Shown here: one piece after another, positions 48,052-56,429 of the stretch
How the letters are laid out: every line of letters starts with the position of its first letter
How positions within the stretch are numbered: the stretch's first letter is position 1
Source: Gemmatimonadota bacterium
GTDB lineage: Bacteria; Gemmatimonadota; Gemmatimonadetes; Gemmatimonadales; GWC2-71-9
Assembly (NCBI GenBank): GCA_003221895.1
Contig: QHUJ01000114.1
Span: forward strand, 1 to 64,000
DNA: 64,000 nucleotides
Direction: 5' to 3'
Position numbers and translations under genes: made by a program
The notes under the pieces: model-generated
What the model was told of the DNA's origin: nothing
The model's input: the letters and a program-made list of their open reading frames with translations, nothing else
Database searches by the model: none

Positions 48052-50490
48052 ATGCGCCTTCTCCACGCGCTGCTGGCGGCCTGCTGGGCAGCCGCTCCGC
48101 TCACCGCGCAGACCAACACCGAACGAATCGCCAACGACCACTACACCCGGTCGCATGACTACGACCTGATCCACCAGCGGATCGAGGTTTCGAACTTCGA
48201 TTGGGATTCGACCTCGTTCGACGGGCGAGTGACGACTACGCTCGTCGCGCGCCGGCCAGGCCTCGATTCCGTGATTCTGGACGCGGGTGCCAAACTCCAG
48301 ATTCGCACGGTGACGGGGGGGGCCGGCGGGAGCCTTCGTACGGCGCGTCACGGTGACACGCTGGTCGTCTTCTTGCCGAAGGCGATCGGCTTCGGCGATA
48401 CGGCACGATTCAGGGTCACCTACCATGGCGTTGTCACGAACGGCGCCGGCCTAACGTTCATCAATCCGGAGGGCCGTACCCACCGTCCACGCCAAGTCTG
48501 GAGCCAGGGAGAGGACGACAACAATCATCTGTGGTTTCCCACCTATGACTTTCCCAACGACAAGATGACATGGGAAGTCGTGGCGACTGTCCCCAAGGGG
48601 ATGACCTGTGTTTCCAACGGCCGGCTGGTCTCCGACATCACTGCCAAGGACGGGTCACGCACTCTCGATTGGCTGCAGGACAAGCCAAGCGCAACCTATC
48701 TCGTCTCGATCATCGTCGCGCCGCTCGCCAGGATTCACGACACGTGGCGCACCACACCCGTCGACTACTACGTCTACCACGAGGACTCGGCCCTGGCGCG
48801 CCCATTGTTCAAGCCTACGCCGGACATGATCGACACGTATTCACGCCTCACGGGCGTCAACTATCCCTGGGCCAAGTACGCGCAGACGACGGTCGCCGAC
48901 TTCTTTGGGGGAATGGAAAACGTCAGCGCCACAACCCTCGTCGATTGGCTCCCGCGAGCGCGCGACTACCAGGACAGGCCGTGGTTCCAGTGGATCCTCA
49001 TTCCCCACGAGCTCGCACACCAGTGGTTCGGCGACTACGTCACGACCGAGAACTGGGCCAACATGTGGCTCAATGAGGGGTTCGCTGAGTTCATGCCCGG
49101 GCAATACTGGGCCCGCAGACTGGGCGCCCGGGCGGAAGAAGACTATTACCTCGACGAGTACAACCAATTCACGCAGATCGACCACGATCGACGTATGCCG
49201 CTGGCGGCACTCGCCTCCAACAACATCTATCCCAAGGGCGCGCTCGTCCTCCAGATGCTGAAGCAGTACCTCGGCGAGCAACGCTTCTGGGCGTCGGTCA
49301 ACCGTTATCTGGTTGACCATGCCCTCGACAACGCGACCACCGACGACCTCCGCCAGGCGGTGCTCGACGCGACGGGCGAGAACCTCGATTGGTTTTGGGA
49401 TCAGTGGATCTATCAGGCGGGCTATCCGGAGTTCTCGGTTGCGGCGCGATACGACTCGAGCACGTCCACTGTAACGCTCGTCGCCCAGCAGGTGCAGCAG
49501 GATTCCTCCAAGGCAGACAGCAGCAGCGTACGCTACACGACGCCTGCAGTGTTTCGCATGCCGGTGACGATACGCGTCGGCACGGCGGCGGGGGACGTGA
49601 TTGCACGCGCCCAGTTAACGCGACGACAGGACACGATCGTGGTTCGGGATGTGAAAACCGCCCCCACGATGGTGGTTTTCGATGACGGGAACGCGATCCT
49701 CAAGCAGCTGAGCTTCGACCAACCCACAACCTGGCTCGCAACGCAGCTCCAGCGAGATCCGAACCTGTGGAATCGGCACTGGGTCATCGCACAGCTGAGC
49801 CAGCGTCCCAGGGACGCCGCAGCCGGTGCGGCACTCGCCCAGGCGGCGACCAGCGCCGACTACTTCCTCGTGCGCGCCGCGGCAATCGGGGCACTCGCGA
49901 CCTTCCCACAGGCAGTAGCGCTGGCGCCGCTCGAGGCGGCGGCCACGGATACCTCGGCGCAAGTCCGCGCCGCCGCGATCGAGGCACTCGGCGGCCTGGG
50001 CGGTTCACAGGCCGCCGCGCTCGCCCGCCGAGCCTGGACCAGCGATTCGAGCGACGTCGTCCGGGCGGCGGCAGTGACGGCTATGGCCCTCACCGATACA
50101 GCCAATCGACGGGCCATCGTGCTGCAGGCGCTGGCGACGCCCGCGTACCGCGACGCGATCCAGATCGCCGCCTACCGCATGATCGCGGCGAGCGGGGACA
50201 CGGCATTGATCGACTCGGTTGAGGCACGCGCCGGACGGGATCGTTTCGCGTTGCATGTCCTCGCGGCACTTGGCGCCCGTGGCAGTAGTCGCGCCCTTGA
50301 TCTGCTGGTGAAGCACCTGGACGACGACCGGAGTTACGTGCGGCGATGGGCGCTGGAGGCGTTCCGCTTCTCGCTGCCGCGGGCCATGGGTCAGTCACGA
50401 CTTCAGTCTGTCGGCTCGGGACTCAAATTCCCCGATACGCGCCAAGCCGTCGCGGACCTGCTGCGGCAATGGCAGGCGGGCAGCAACTAA
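48052..50490 (+). CDS. M1-family aminopeptidase with C-terminal HEAT-like repeats
   Basis: Signal peptide; HELAHQWFGDYVTTENWANMWLNEGFAEF (HExxH-x18-E); GGMENVSAT; C-terminal repeats. Confidence 0.95.
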   Translation: MRLLHALLAACWAAAPLTAQTNTERIANDHYTRSHDYDLIHQRIEVSNFDWDSTSFDGRVTTTLVARRPGLDSVILDAGAKLQIRTVTGGAGGSLRTARHGDTLVVFLPKAIGFGDTARFRVTYHGVVTNGAGLTFINPEGRTHRPRQVWSQGEDDNNHLWFPTYDFPNDKMTWEVVATVPKGMTCVSNGRLVSDITAKDGSRTLDWLQDKPSATYLVSIIVAPLARIHDTWRTTPVDYYVYHEDSALARPLFKPTPDMIDTYSRLTGVNYPWAKYAQTTVADFFGGMENVSATTLVDWLPRARDYQDRPWFQWILIPHELAHQWFGDYVTTENWANMWLNEGFAEFMPGQYWARRLGARAEEDYYLDEYNQFTQIDHDRRMPLAALASNNIYPKGALVLQMLKQYLGEQRFWASVNRYLVDHALDNATTDDLRQAVLDATGENLDWFWDQWIYQAGYPEFSVAARYDSSTSTVTLVAQQVQQDSSKADSSSVRYTTPAVFRMPVTIRVGTAAGDVIARAQLTRRQDTIVVRDVKTAPTMVVFDDGNAILKQLSFDQPTTWLATQLQRDPNLWNRHWVIAQLSQRPRDAAAGAALAQAATSADYFLVRAAAIGALATFPQAVALAPLEAAATDTSAQVRAAAIEALGGLGGSQAAALARRAWTSDSSDVVRAAAVTAMALTDTANRRAIVLQALATPAYRDAIQIAAYRMIAASGDTALIDSVEARAGRDRFALHVLAALGARGSSRALDLLVKHLDDDRSYVRRWALEAFRFSLPRAMGQSRLQSVGSGLKFPDTRQAVADLLRQWQAGSN

Positions 50491-50517
50491 ACTATTGTAG
50501 CACCGCGGCTTACTGGT

Positions 50518-51111
50518 CTACTGTTGGCTGACGGTCTTGGTGCTGTCGGGCTTATTCAACGCGGCTTGTGCGTTCTTGAAGGCGAGCAAGGCGTCATCGT
50601 ACGCGGCCAGTTTCTTGGTCAAGCCGGTCGCCGTCGTGGAATCCCGACCCGCGCCCTTCTCACATGCCGGCAGCGCCGCGTTCAGCGAATCGAGCCGAGT
50701 CGTCAACTGCTTGGCGAGGATGCGCAACGAATCGGTGTAGGCCGCCGGCGCCATCTTGGGCCGGCCGCTCAAAATGAACGAGCGGGCGCTGGTGCACAGG
50801 CCGCCGAGGCGGCGGGCGGCGTGGAGGCGGGTCACCGAATCGGCCTGCTGGGTGCGCGTCACGCGGTTCAATCCGTCCCGCAGCTGGGCGATGCCACGTG
50901 TTGCGGTCTTCAGCCCCTCCATATAGCGCGTCTGCTCGAGCGTCGGCGCGGGGGCTGCGGGCGGCACCGGCGACTGGGGCGGAACGGGCGGGGGAGGAGC
51001 CGGCGCGGCAATAGGGATCACGGGCACGCTGTCCTTGTGCGTCGTGTCCTGCGCCCCGAGCGGGTGCGCTACGGTGGTGATCACCATCACGATTCCAGCG
51101 AGCATCTCCAA
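50518..51111 (-). CDS. Secreted hypothetical protein with Pro-rich linker and helical domain
   Basis: Signal peptide, PAPPPPVPPQSPVPPAAPAP linker. Confidence 0.6.
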   Translation of the reverse strand: MEMLAGIVMVITTVAHPLGAQDTTHKDSVPVIPIAAPAPPPPVPPQSPVPPAAPAPTLEQTRYMEGLKTATRGIAQLRDGLNRVTRTQQADSVTRLHAARRLGGLCTSARSFILSGRPKMAPAAYTDSLRILAKQLTTRLDSLNAALPACEKGAGRDSTTATGLTKKLAAYDDALLAFKNAQAALNKPDSTKTVSQQ

Positions 51112-51156
51112 ACGACTCCTCTAACAGTTGAATTCCTGGTCCGTTATTATCCTCAA

Positions 51157-51777
51157 ATGCCCGCGCCCGCAACCTCCCGCGTTATGCGGACGTTTGAAGA
51201 TCGCGCCGAGGCGCTCGCGCATTTCTTCTTGCGCGCCGGTGAAGCGCCGCGTCTCATCGCCTACGACGACGCGGTGGGACTGCCGCTCGACCAAGCACTC
51301 GCCGCGCTCGAGTGGACCGCGCAGGTCGGCATACTCGCCGCGGAAGATCTCGTTCATGCCGCGCGTCTCGGCCCCGACTCCGCGGCGATTGTCGTCGAGC
51401 GTCGAGACGGTGATGCGCGAGTCTTCGTCTACTTCGGCCCCCGCATGGATGCACCGCCCGCCGATCCATACGAAGGTACTTTGCTGTACGATGAGCCGGG
51501 AGTCCGCTCCTACATTTTTGCACAACGCGGCCACGCGATCGCGCACTTTCTAAGAGCTACACACGGCTTGGGCGCGGCGCTGAGTTTGTTGTCACGTCGC
51601 GCACCCGAGCTGCGTCACATTCGTCGCTGGACCCAAGCACTATTCACGGAACCTGCCGTCGGACGCTCCACGCAATTGCTCGCGGGCTGGTTTGCGACGA
51701 GCGGTGCCGGCTTCCTGTTCATCCCGGCCGACGCAGACGAGCCGTTTGCCTACTTTGAGGTGGCAATAGAGGGCTAA
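51157..51777 (+). CDS. Hypothetical cytoplasmic protein
   Basis: 206-aa ORF MPAPATSRVMRTFEDRAEALAHFFLRAGE... Confidence 0.55.
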   Translation: MPAPATSRVMRTFEDRAEALAHFFLRAGEAPRLIAYDDAVGLPLDQALAALEWTAQVGILAAEDLVHAARLGPDSAAIVVERRDGDARVFVYFGPRMDAPPADPYEGTLLYDEPGVRSYIFAQRGHAIAHFLRATHGLGAALSLLSRRAPELRHIRRWTQALFTEPAVGRSTQLLAGWFATSGAGFLFIPADADEPFAYFEVAIEG

Positions 51778-51786
51778 ATACCCCGA

Positions 51787-51875
51787 TGTGGGAACGTGCG
51801 GACTGTGGATTCACAACTCCACATGATGTGGACGAAGGCTGGAACGAATTGAGCGAGCGCTATTTACTCTCCACA
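51787..51875. promoter_or_regulatory. Cluster of TGTGGA/TCCACA motifs
   Basis: TGTGGG 51787, TGTGGA 51804, TCCACA 51818, TGTGGA 51827, TCCACA 51870. Confidence 0.5.
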
Positions 51876-51919
51876 GACGATGCACACTAGAGTGAGCTAA
51901 CCCGAAGAAACATCGGCAC

Positions 51920-51947
51920 TTGCGCGGTTTTTGGGGGCCCCTATATT
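51920..51947 (+). promoter_or_regulatory. Sigma70-type promoter driving the ncRNA candidate
   Basis: TTGCGC-N16-TATATT. Confidence 0.65.
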
Positions 51948-51953
51948 GTTCCC

Positions 51954-52386
51954 ACGCGGCTTGGAGGGAAGGGTTGGGACCTGGCGTTCCAACAACGCCT
52001 TCAGACCGAGTCCGAACGGAAATTCCGGGGAGGGCGCCGATGCAACCAAGGGCTCAGGCGCTCGTTGATCCGGGAGTCAACTCACCGGGTCGGACAGCTG
52101 GGGCCAGTCGCGTTGCCCTAGCCACGTCGAAATGGTGCCTCGACGTGCAGTGCGGAGGATCGGTCCGCGACCTGATCTGACCCGTAGCACCCACATTGGT
52201 GAACCGAGCGACCCGACGGGGTTGCTTGGGGATGGAAGCCGGAGCCTCTGAGTGCCCAACCTGGATGAACAGTCCATGGGTGGCGACAGAGAGAAGAACG
52301 ATGGGCGCAAGCCCTCGACTCCGGGTAGCCAATGTGTCGGAGCCCCCGGGCGAGCTTATTGAGCCGTCCCGGGGGCTTCGTGTTTT
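51954..52386 (+). ncRNA. Unidentified ~430-nt structured RNA candidate
   Basis: No convincing ORF; promoter upstream, terminator at end; P1-like GGCT-GGAG/CTCC-AGCC closing helix; internal hairpins incl. a GCAA tetraloop. Confidence 0.65.
52341..52385 (+). terminator. Intrinsic terminator of ncRNA candidate
   Basis: AGCCCCCGGG...CCCGGGGGCT then TCGTGTTTT. Confidence 0.8.
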
Positions 52387-52444
52387 CACGCCTTCTCCAC
52401 CGAGCGCTCCATCAGCAGCCTTGAACGTGTTCAGATTATTTCAG

Positions 52445-52669
52445 TTAGGAGGGCCGCAACCGCGGGAGAGCGGGATCGATCTCGTGTGCTTTGTGGAACG
52501 GGAGCCGCGGTCCACGAACGGGAATCAGATGGGCGATCGAGTTGGCGTAGTACTCGAGTAACGGCCGTCCTTTGGGCAGTACGACGAAGCTGTCGCCGTC
52601 GGCTACAACCAGACGGGCGCGAAACTCGTGAATGGCGCGTAACGCGGGCCGGCTGACCCGTCCGCTCAC
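52445..52669 (-). CDS. Small protein downstream of htpX-like gene, unknown
   Basis: Stop-start overlap with upstream gene; GRPLLEYYANSIAHLIP. Confidence 0.5.
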   Translation of the reverse strand: MSGRVSRPALRAIHEFRARLVVADGDSFVVLPKGRPLLEYYANSIAHLIPVRGPRLPFHKAHEIDPALPRLRPS

Positions 52670-53706
52670 ACGGTCAGCCCCCCTTCTTTCTTCACCTGCG
52701 CGTAGCCCATCCCCTTCAGGCGCGCAATCCGCATGCTAATCGGCGGGTGCGTCGCCAACCGGTTGGCGAGCCAGCCTTCGCGTCTGCCGAGTCTCCGACC
52801 CAAGGGGTCCACGATGCACAAGTGGGCTGTTCCGCGCTTAATCGCCGTGGTGGGCGCGCCGGCACCCTCGATCTTCTCGAGCGCACTGACCAGGGCGAGC
52901 GGATTACGAGTGAATTGCGCGCTCATGGCGTCTGCGAGATACTCGCGGCCCCGGTTCACAGCTATCGCTAACACTTGGGTGATGGTCGGCGCGAGCATCC
53001 AGGAGATGAGCCACACTACCAAGAGCACCAGGATGATCGCTCCGGCACCGCCTTTTCGTCCGCCCCCGCCCCCCCCGCCCGCTCGGCCGAAACGGCCTCG
53101 ACCCAGTCCCCGGCCTATGCCATCGCTTATCAGCGCGACCGCACCGACCAGTGCCGCCAGCGTGGTCATGAGCCGAACATCCAGGTTCTTGATGTGTCCC
53201 AACTCATGCCCAATCACGCCCTGCAGTTCATCCCGGTTACAAACCGCTAACAGACCCCGCGTGACAGCGACGTGCGAATCCCTGGGGTCATGACCCGTTG
53301 CGAGCGCATTCGGATCGTCATCCGGGATGATCCAGATTCGCGGTCGAGGAAGCCCTGCCGCGATCGCCATTTCTTCCACGACGTTGACCAGCTGGCGTTC
53401 CCCATCGTTCGACGGATCGGAAACCTCTCGCGCCCCCGTCGCCCACAGCACCTTCTGCGGTCCGGTTCGATACGCGTACCGGGCGACGATCATTCCGATG
53501 AGCGTCAGGGCGATGCCAAACCAGGGGACTACGTGGCGATAATGCTCGTTCTCCCACGGTGTCTCGCGGGCTGTCGAGAGATAGAAGATCAAATCCCCGC
53601 CGAACCCCAGCCACGCGAAGAACAAAACGAAGCCAATCACCAGCCACGTCGTACGCCGGCGATTGGCTTTCTGTTGTTGGAAGAGATTACCGTCCGGAGA
53701 GGTCAA
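52666..53706 (-). CDS. M48-family (HtpX-like) membrane metalloprotease, likely TTG start
   Basis: NLFQQQKANRRRTTWLVIGF; GVIGHELGHIKNLDVRLMT; NRGREYLADAMSAQFTRNP. Confidence 0.93.
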   Translation of the reverse strand: MTSPDGNLFQQQKANRRRTTWLVIGFVLFFAWLGFGGDLIFYLSTARETPWENEHYRHVVPWFGIALTLIGMIVARYAYRTGPQKVLWATGAREVSDPSNDGERQLVNVVEEMAIAAGLPRPRIWIIPDDDPNALATGHDPRDSHVAVTRGLLAVCNRDELQGVIGHELGHIKNLDVRLMTTLAALVGAVALISDGIGRGLGRGRFGRAGGGGGGGRKGGAGAIILVLLVVWLISWMLAPTITQVLAIAVNRGREYLADAMSAQFTRNPLALVSALEKIEGAGAPTTAIKRGTAHLCIVDPLGRRLGRREGWLANRLATHPPISMRIARLKGMGYAQVKKEGGLTV

Positions 53707-54259
53707 CCTGCGGTACCGCGCGTTCAGCCTGTTCTTCGATCTCCCACAGCTCGGCCGGTGCCGCATTGGCGATGCCGGTCACCAGCGTCGTGGGGAACTG
53801 CTGCTGCTTCGTGTTGTACTGCGTCGCCGTGTCGTTGTAGAGCTGCCGCGCGAAGGCGATGCGGTTCTCGGTGGACGTCAACTCTTCCTGCAGCTGACCA
53901 ATGTTTCCCGTCGCTTTGAGGTCGGGATAGCGTTCCACGACCGCCAGCAGCCGCGTCAGCGCGCCGGACAGCGCGTTTTCCGCCTGGCTGATCTGCTTCA
54001 TCGCCTCGGGTCCAGAGGCGTTCACCTTCACCGCCTGGTTGCGCGCCTGCACCACCGCTTCCAGCGTCGCCCGCTCGAAGTTCATCGCGCCCTTCACGGC
54101 ATTGACGAGATTGGGAATCAGATCGTGGCGGCGCTTCAACTGCACGTCGATCTGTTTGAACGCGTTGACCGTCTGATTCTTGAGCGAAATCAGGCCGTTG
54201 TATGCGCCGACCATCCAGAGACCGGCGATCACGACCACCACCAGCAGCAGCCACATCAT
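53687..54259 (-). CDS. LemA family protein
   Basis: YNGLISLKNQTVNAFKQIDVQLKRRHDLIPNLVNAVKG; ENRIAFARQLYNDTATQYNT. Confidence 0.96.
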   Translation of the reverse strand: MMWLLLVVVVIAGLWMVGAYNGLISLKNQTVNAFKQIDVQLKRRHDLIPNLVNAVKGAMNFERATLEAVVQARNQAVKVNASGPEAMKQISQAENALSGALTRLLAVVERYPDLKATGNIGQLQEELTSTENRIAFARQLYNDTATQYNTKQQQFPTTLVTGIANAAPAELWEIEEQAERAVPQVDLSGR

Positions 54260-54290
54260 CAGGACTCCGTGTTGGAGACGATACTGTGTA

Positions 54291-54926
54291 TTACGTGCTG
54301 TGTGGCAGGAGTTTCGTGATGGCCTGGCGCACCGACTCGGCGAGACCCTGGTCGTCGGAGCCGAGGCGGGCGAGGGGGTGATCGGCGTCCACGTGCAGCT
54401 CCACGCCACGCGTCACCGGGATGCGGCGCCAGGTCGTCGGACCGCCCGTCTCCTTCTCGGCATCGCGCGTCAGCCACGCGGTCAGCGCCCGTCCGGAGCG
54501 GCCGCGCGGCATTTCATCGGTGCCCTTGAGCGGTAACCGGTCCGGCGCGGGCAGTGATGTCCCCAGCACCTGTGCGCAGCGCCGCTCCAGCACGTCGCCT
54601 GTCTGGTCGTGCATGTCCTTGGTTATGGCGGCGAGGGTGGCGCCTTCCATCTGACGCAGCTTGATCGCCAGCAGCTGCAGAAAGTGGCGATAGGAGTAGG
54701 TCGCGGCGGTGCCGCGGCCTTCGGGTGGACTGACGAGCCCCCGCGTGACGTAAAACCGAATCGTGCGCTCGCTCGGCGCGGCGCGGGCCGCGGCATTGAT
54801 GGGAGTGACGGCGGAGGCGTCGAGAACCGCGCCGACCACGACCGAGAGGTCTCGGAGGTTCCAGGGCGCGAGATTGCGGTATTCACGAAGCACATGCAGA
54901 GGATCTGCGTGTGCTACTGTCGTCAT
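54291..54926 (-). CDS. MerR-type transcriptional regulator
   Basis: APSERTIRFYVTRGLVSPPEGRGTAATYSYRHFLQLLAIKLRQMEGATLAAI. Confidence 0.8.
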   Translation of the reverse strand: MTTVAHADPLHVLREYRNLAPWNLRDLSVVVGAVLDASAVTPINAAARAAPSERTIRFYVTRGLVSPPEGRGTAATYSYRHFLQLLAIKLRQMEGATLAAITKDMHDQTGDVLERRCAQVLGTSLPAPDRLPLKGTDEMPRGRSGRALTAWLTRDAEKETGGPTTWRRIPVTRGVELHVDADHPLARLGSDDQGLAESVRQAITKLLPHST

Positions 54927-55339
54927 GCGTCCATCGCTCCTGTGGAACGGTCTCGTTCCAACACGGACGATACCCATTCTGCGACTTGCTGCAAGTTGAA
55001 CGGCTTCCGAATCACCATGCAGTGATGGTGTTCCAGCCAGGTGCGCACCTCCTCGGCTTCGGCATCCCCCGTCATGATCGCGATATGGCCGTCCAGCCCC
55101 GGCCAGCGGTGGATAATGGCCAGGTAGAGCGCCAATCCCGACATCGTCGGCAGATGGATGTCGAGCAGGAGGGCGTCCGCCATCTCCGAGGCCAAAAGGT
55201 CGTAGGCCGCTTCAGCCGTCCCGGCGGACAACACGCGGTAGCCGTGCCGCTCCAGGAATCGCTCCAGCACCCGTCGCAGTCCGGCCTCGTCGTCGACGAG
55301 CAGAACGGTCGCCGGTCTGCGTGGCGGCGAGGTCATCAT
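54923..55339 (-). CDS. Stand-alone response-regulator receiver protein
   Basis: VLLVDDEAGLRRVLERFLERHGYRVLSAGTAEAAYDLL...ALLLDIHLPTMSGLALY...IRKPFNLQ. Confidence 0.92.
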   Translation of the reverse strand: MMTSPPRRPATVLLVDDEAGLRRVLERFLERHGYRVLSAGTAEAAYDLLASEMADALLLDIHLPTMSGLALYLAIIHRWPGLDGHIAIMTGDAEAEEVRTWLEHHHCMVIRKPFNLQQVAEWVSSVLERDRSTGAMDA

Positions 55340-56139
55340 GACGCGGTCGCCGCCGCCGCCCGCCGCACGGGCGTGAGGAAGCCTTGCACGATGCGGGCGG
55401 TCGCCTCGTCGGCGGTCAACGAGAGGCGCATCTCGCCGGCCGTGAGTCCGAGGTAGGTGCGGGCATGCTGTTGCAGGGTCTTTGCCTGCGCGTAGCCGAG
55501 CCGTTTCGCAACGTCTTCAATTGTAAAGCCGGGATCCTGCAGCAGGCGGTGCGCGTACAGCACGCGCGCCGCCGCGAGGATGTGCCGCGGGCTCGCCAGG
55601 CCGGCGCGCGCGAACCAGCGGGCGCATGTACCGCGGTCCACGCGCGCCCGTGCCGCGACCTGCTGGATCGTTTGCACGACGCCGGGAGTGCGGAGCCCGT
55701 CCTCCAGGACCCAGCGGAGCTCGCACGGCAGCGGGGCGAGCGCGACGGTCAGCTGATCGAGGAGCCGATGCGAGGCGGCGTGCATGGCCTCGGCCGAGAC
55801 GAGGTTGAACAGCCCTTCCGGATGGTCGTCGACGCCGCGCAACACGACTTGGCGGATGCCGCACTGGCCCAACGCGAGGAGAACCGGAGCGAGCTGCGGC
55901 GTCATCGACGTGTAGAGAATCAGCCGCAATGACGGGAATAGCAGATGGAGGCGCTCGATCTCCTGACGGCTCGCAATCCCGCTCAGCCCCGGGTCGACGA
56001 AGGCGATCTCGACTGGGCGGCTGCGGATTGTTTCCAGCGCATCATCCCATGTGGAAGCACGCGCAACGAAAAACTTCGGCGCGACAGCCACCCGGAGTTT
56101 CTGGAACTGCAGATCGGGAACCGCTGCCAATACCAGCAT
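55336..56139 (-). CDS. AraC-type HTH regulator with degenerate receiver-like N-terminus
   Basis: HILAAARVLYAHRLLQDPGFTIEDVAKRLGYAQAKTLQQHARTYLGLTAGEMR. Confidence 0.85.
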   Translation of the reverse strand: MLVLAAVPDLQFQKLRVAVAPKFFVARASTWDDALETIRSRPVEIAFVDPGLSGIASRQEIERLHLLFPSLRLILYTSMTPQLAPVLLALGQCGIRQVVLRGVDDHPEGLFNLVSAEAMHAASHRLLDQLTVALAPLPCELRWVLEDGLRTPGVVQTIQQVAARARVDRGTCARWFARAGLASPRHILAAARVLYAHRLLQDPGFTIEDVAKRLGYAQAKTLQQHARTYLGLTAGEMRLSLTADEATARIVQGFLTPVRRAAAATAS

Positions 56140-56172
56140 TTCCCTAGGTGTCCTCCGAACGAATTCCCAAAT

Positions 56173-56211
56173 TGCCGCAAAAACGCCCTACGATGCCGCA
56201 AAAACGCCCTA
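56173..56211. repeat. Perfect 18-bp tandem direct repeat TGCCGCAAAAACGCCCTA, period 21 bp
   Basis: Copies at 56173-56190 and 56194-56211, upstream of the AraC-like gene. Confidence 0.9.
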
Positions 56212-56281
56212 AACCCGAGTGCCCACGACGCCCATGTTGGCTCTGACGCTCACCATCTCTCTCGGACCGTGGAGGTCTTTT

Positions 56282-56413
56282 ATGACCCGCCGCCTGCGCT
56301 GTGCCGTAGTCCTGCTGCTCGTGTCGTTCGCCCTTACCGCGGCGGCTTGCGCCGATGCGTCGGGGCCGAGCGGCGTAACGTGCGATAACAACAATCCGGT
56401 GACGTGCCGGTAG
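56282..56413 (+). CDS. Tiny secreted/lipoprotein-like peptide (43 aa)
   Basis: MTRRLRCAVVLLLVSFALTAAACADASGPSGVTCDNNNPVTCR; lipobox LTAAAC. Confidence 0.5.
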   Translation: MTRRLRCAVVLLLVSFALTAAACADASGPSGVTCDNNNPVTCR

Positions 56414-56429
56414 ACTTGCTCGCATCGCC

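Noticed and set aside
51787-51875. Chromosomal origin
   Set aside because: DnaA-box-like cores are imperfect; no dnaA/dnaN/gidA genes or AT-rich unwinding region nearby
51954-52386. RNase P RNA
   Set aside because: GATGAACAGTCCA...CGACAGA near the 3' end recalls RNase P, but the near-invariant GAGGAAAGTCC, GGTAAGAGC and ACAGAAnnnGGCTTA blocks are missing; an Infernal run is needed
51954-52386. tmRNA
   Set aside because: No TTCGANTC T-arm with acceptor CCA and no ALAA-type tag ORF seen
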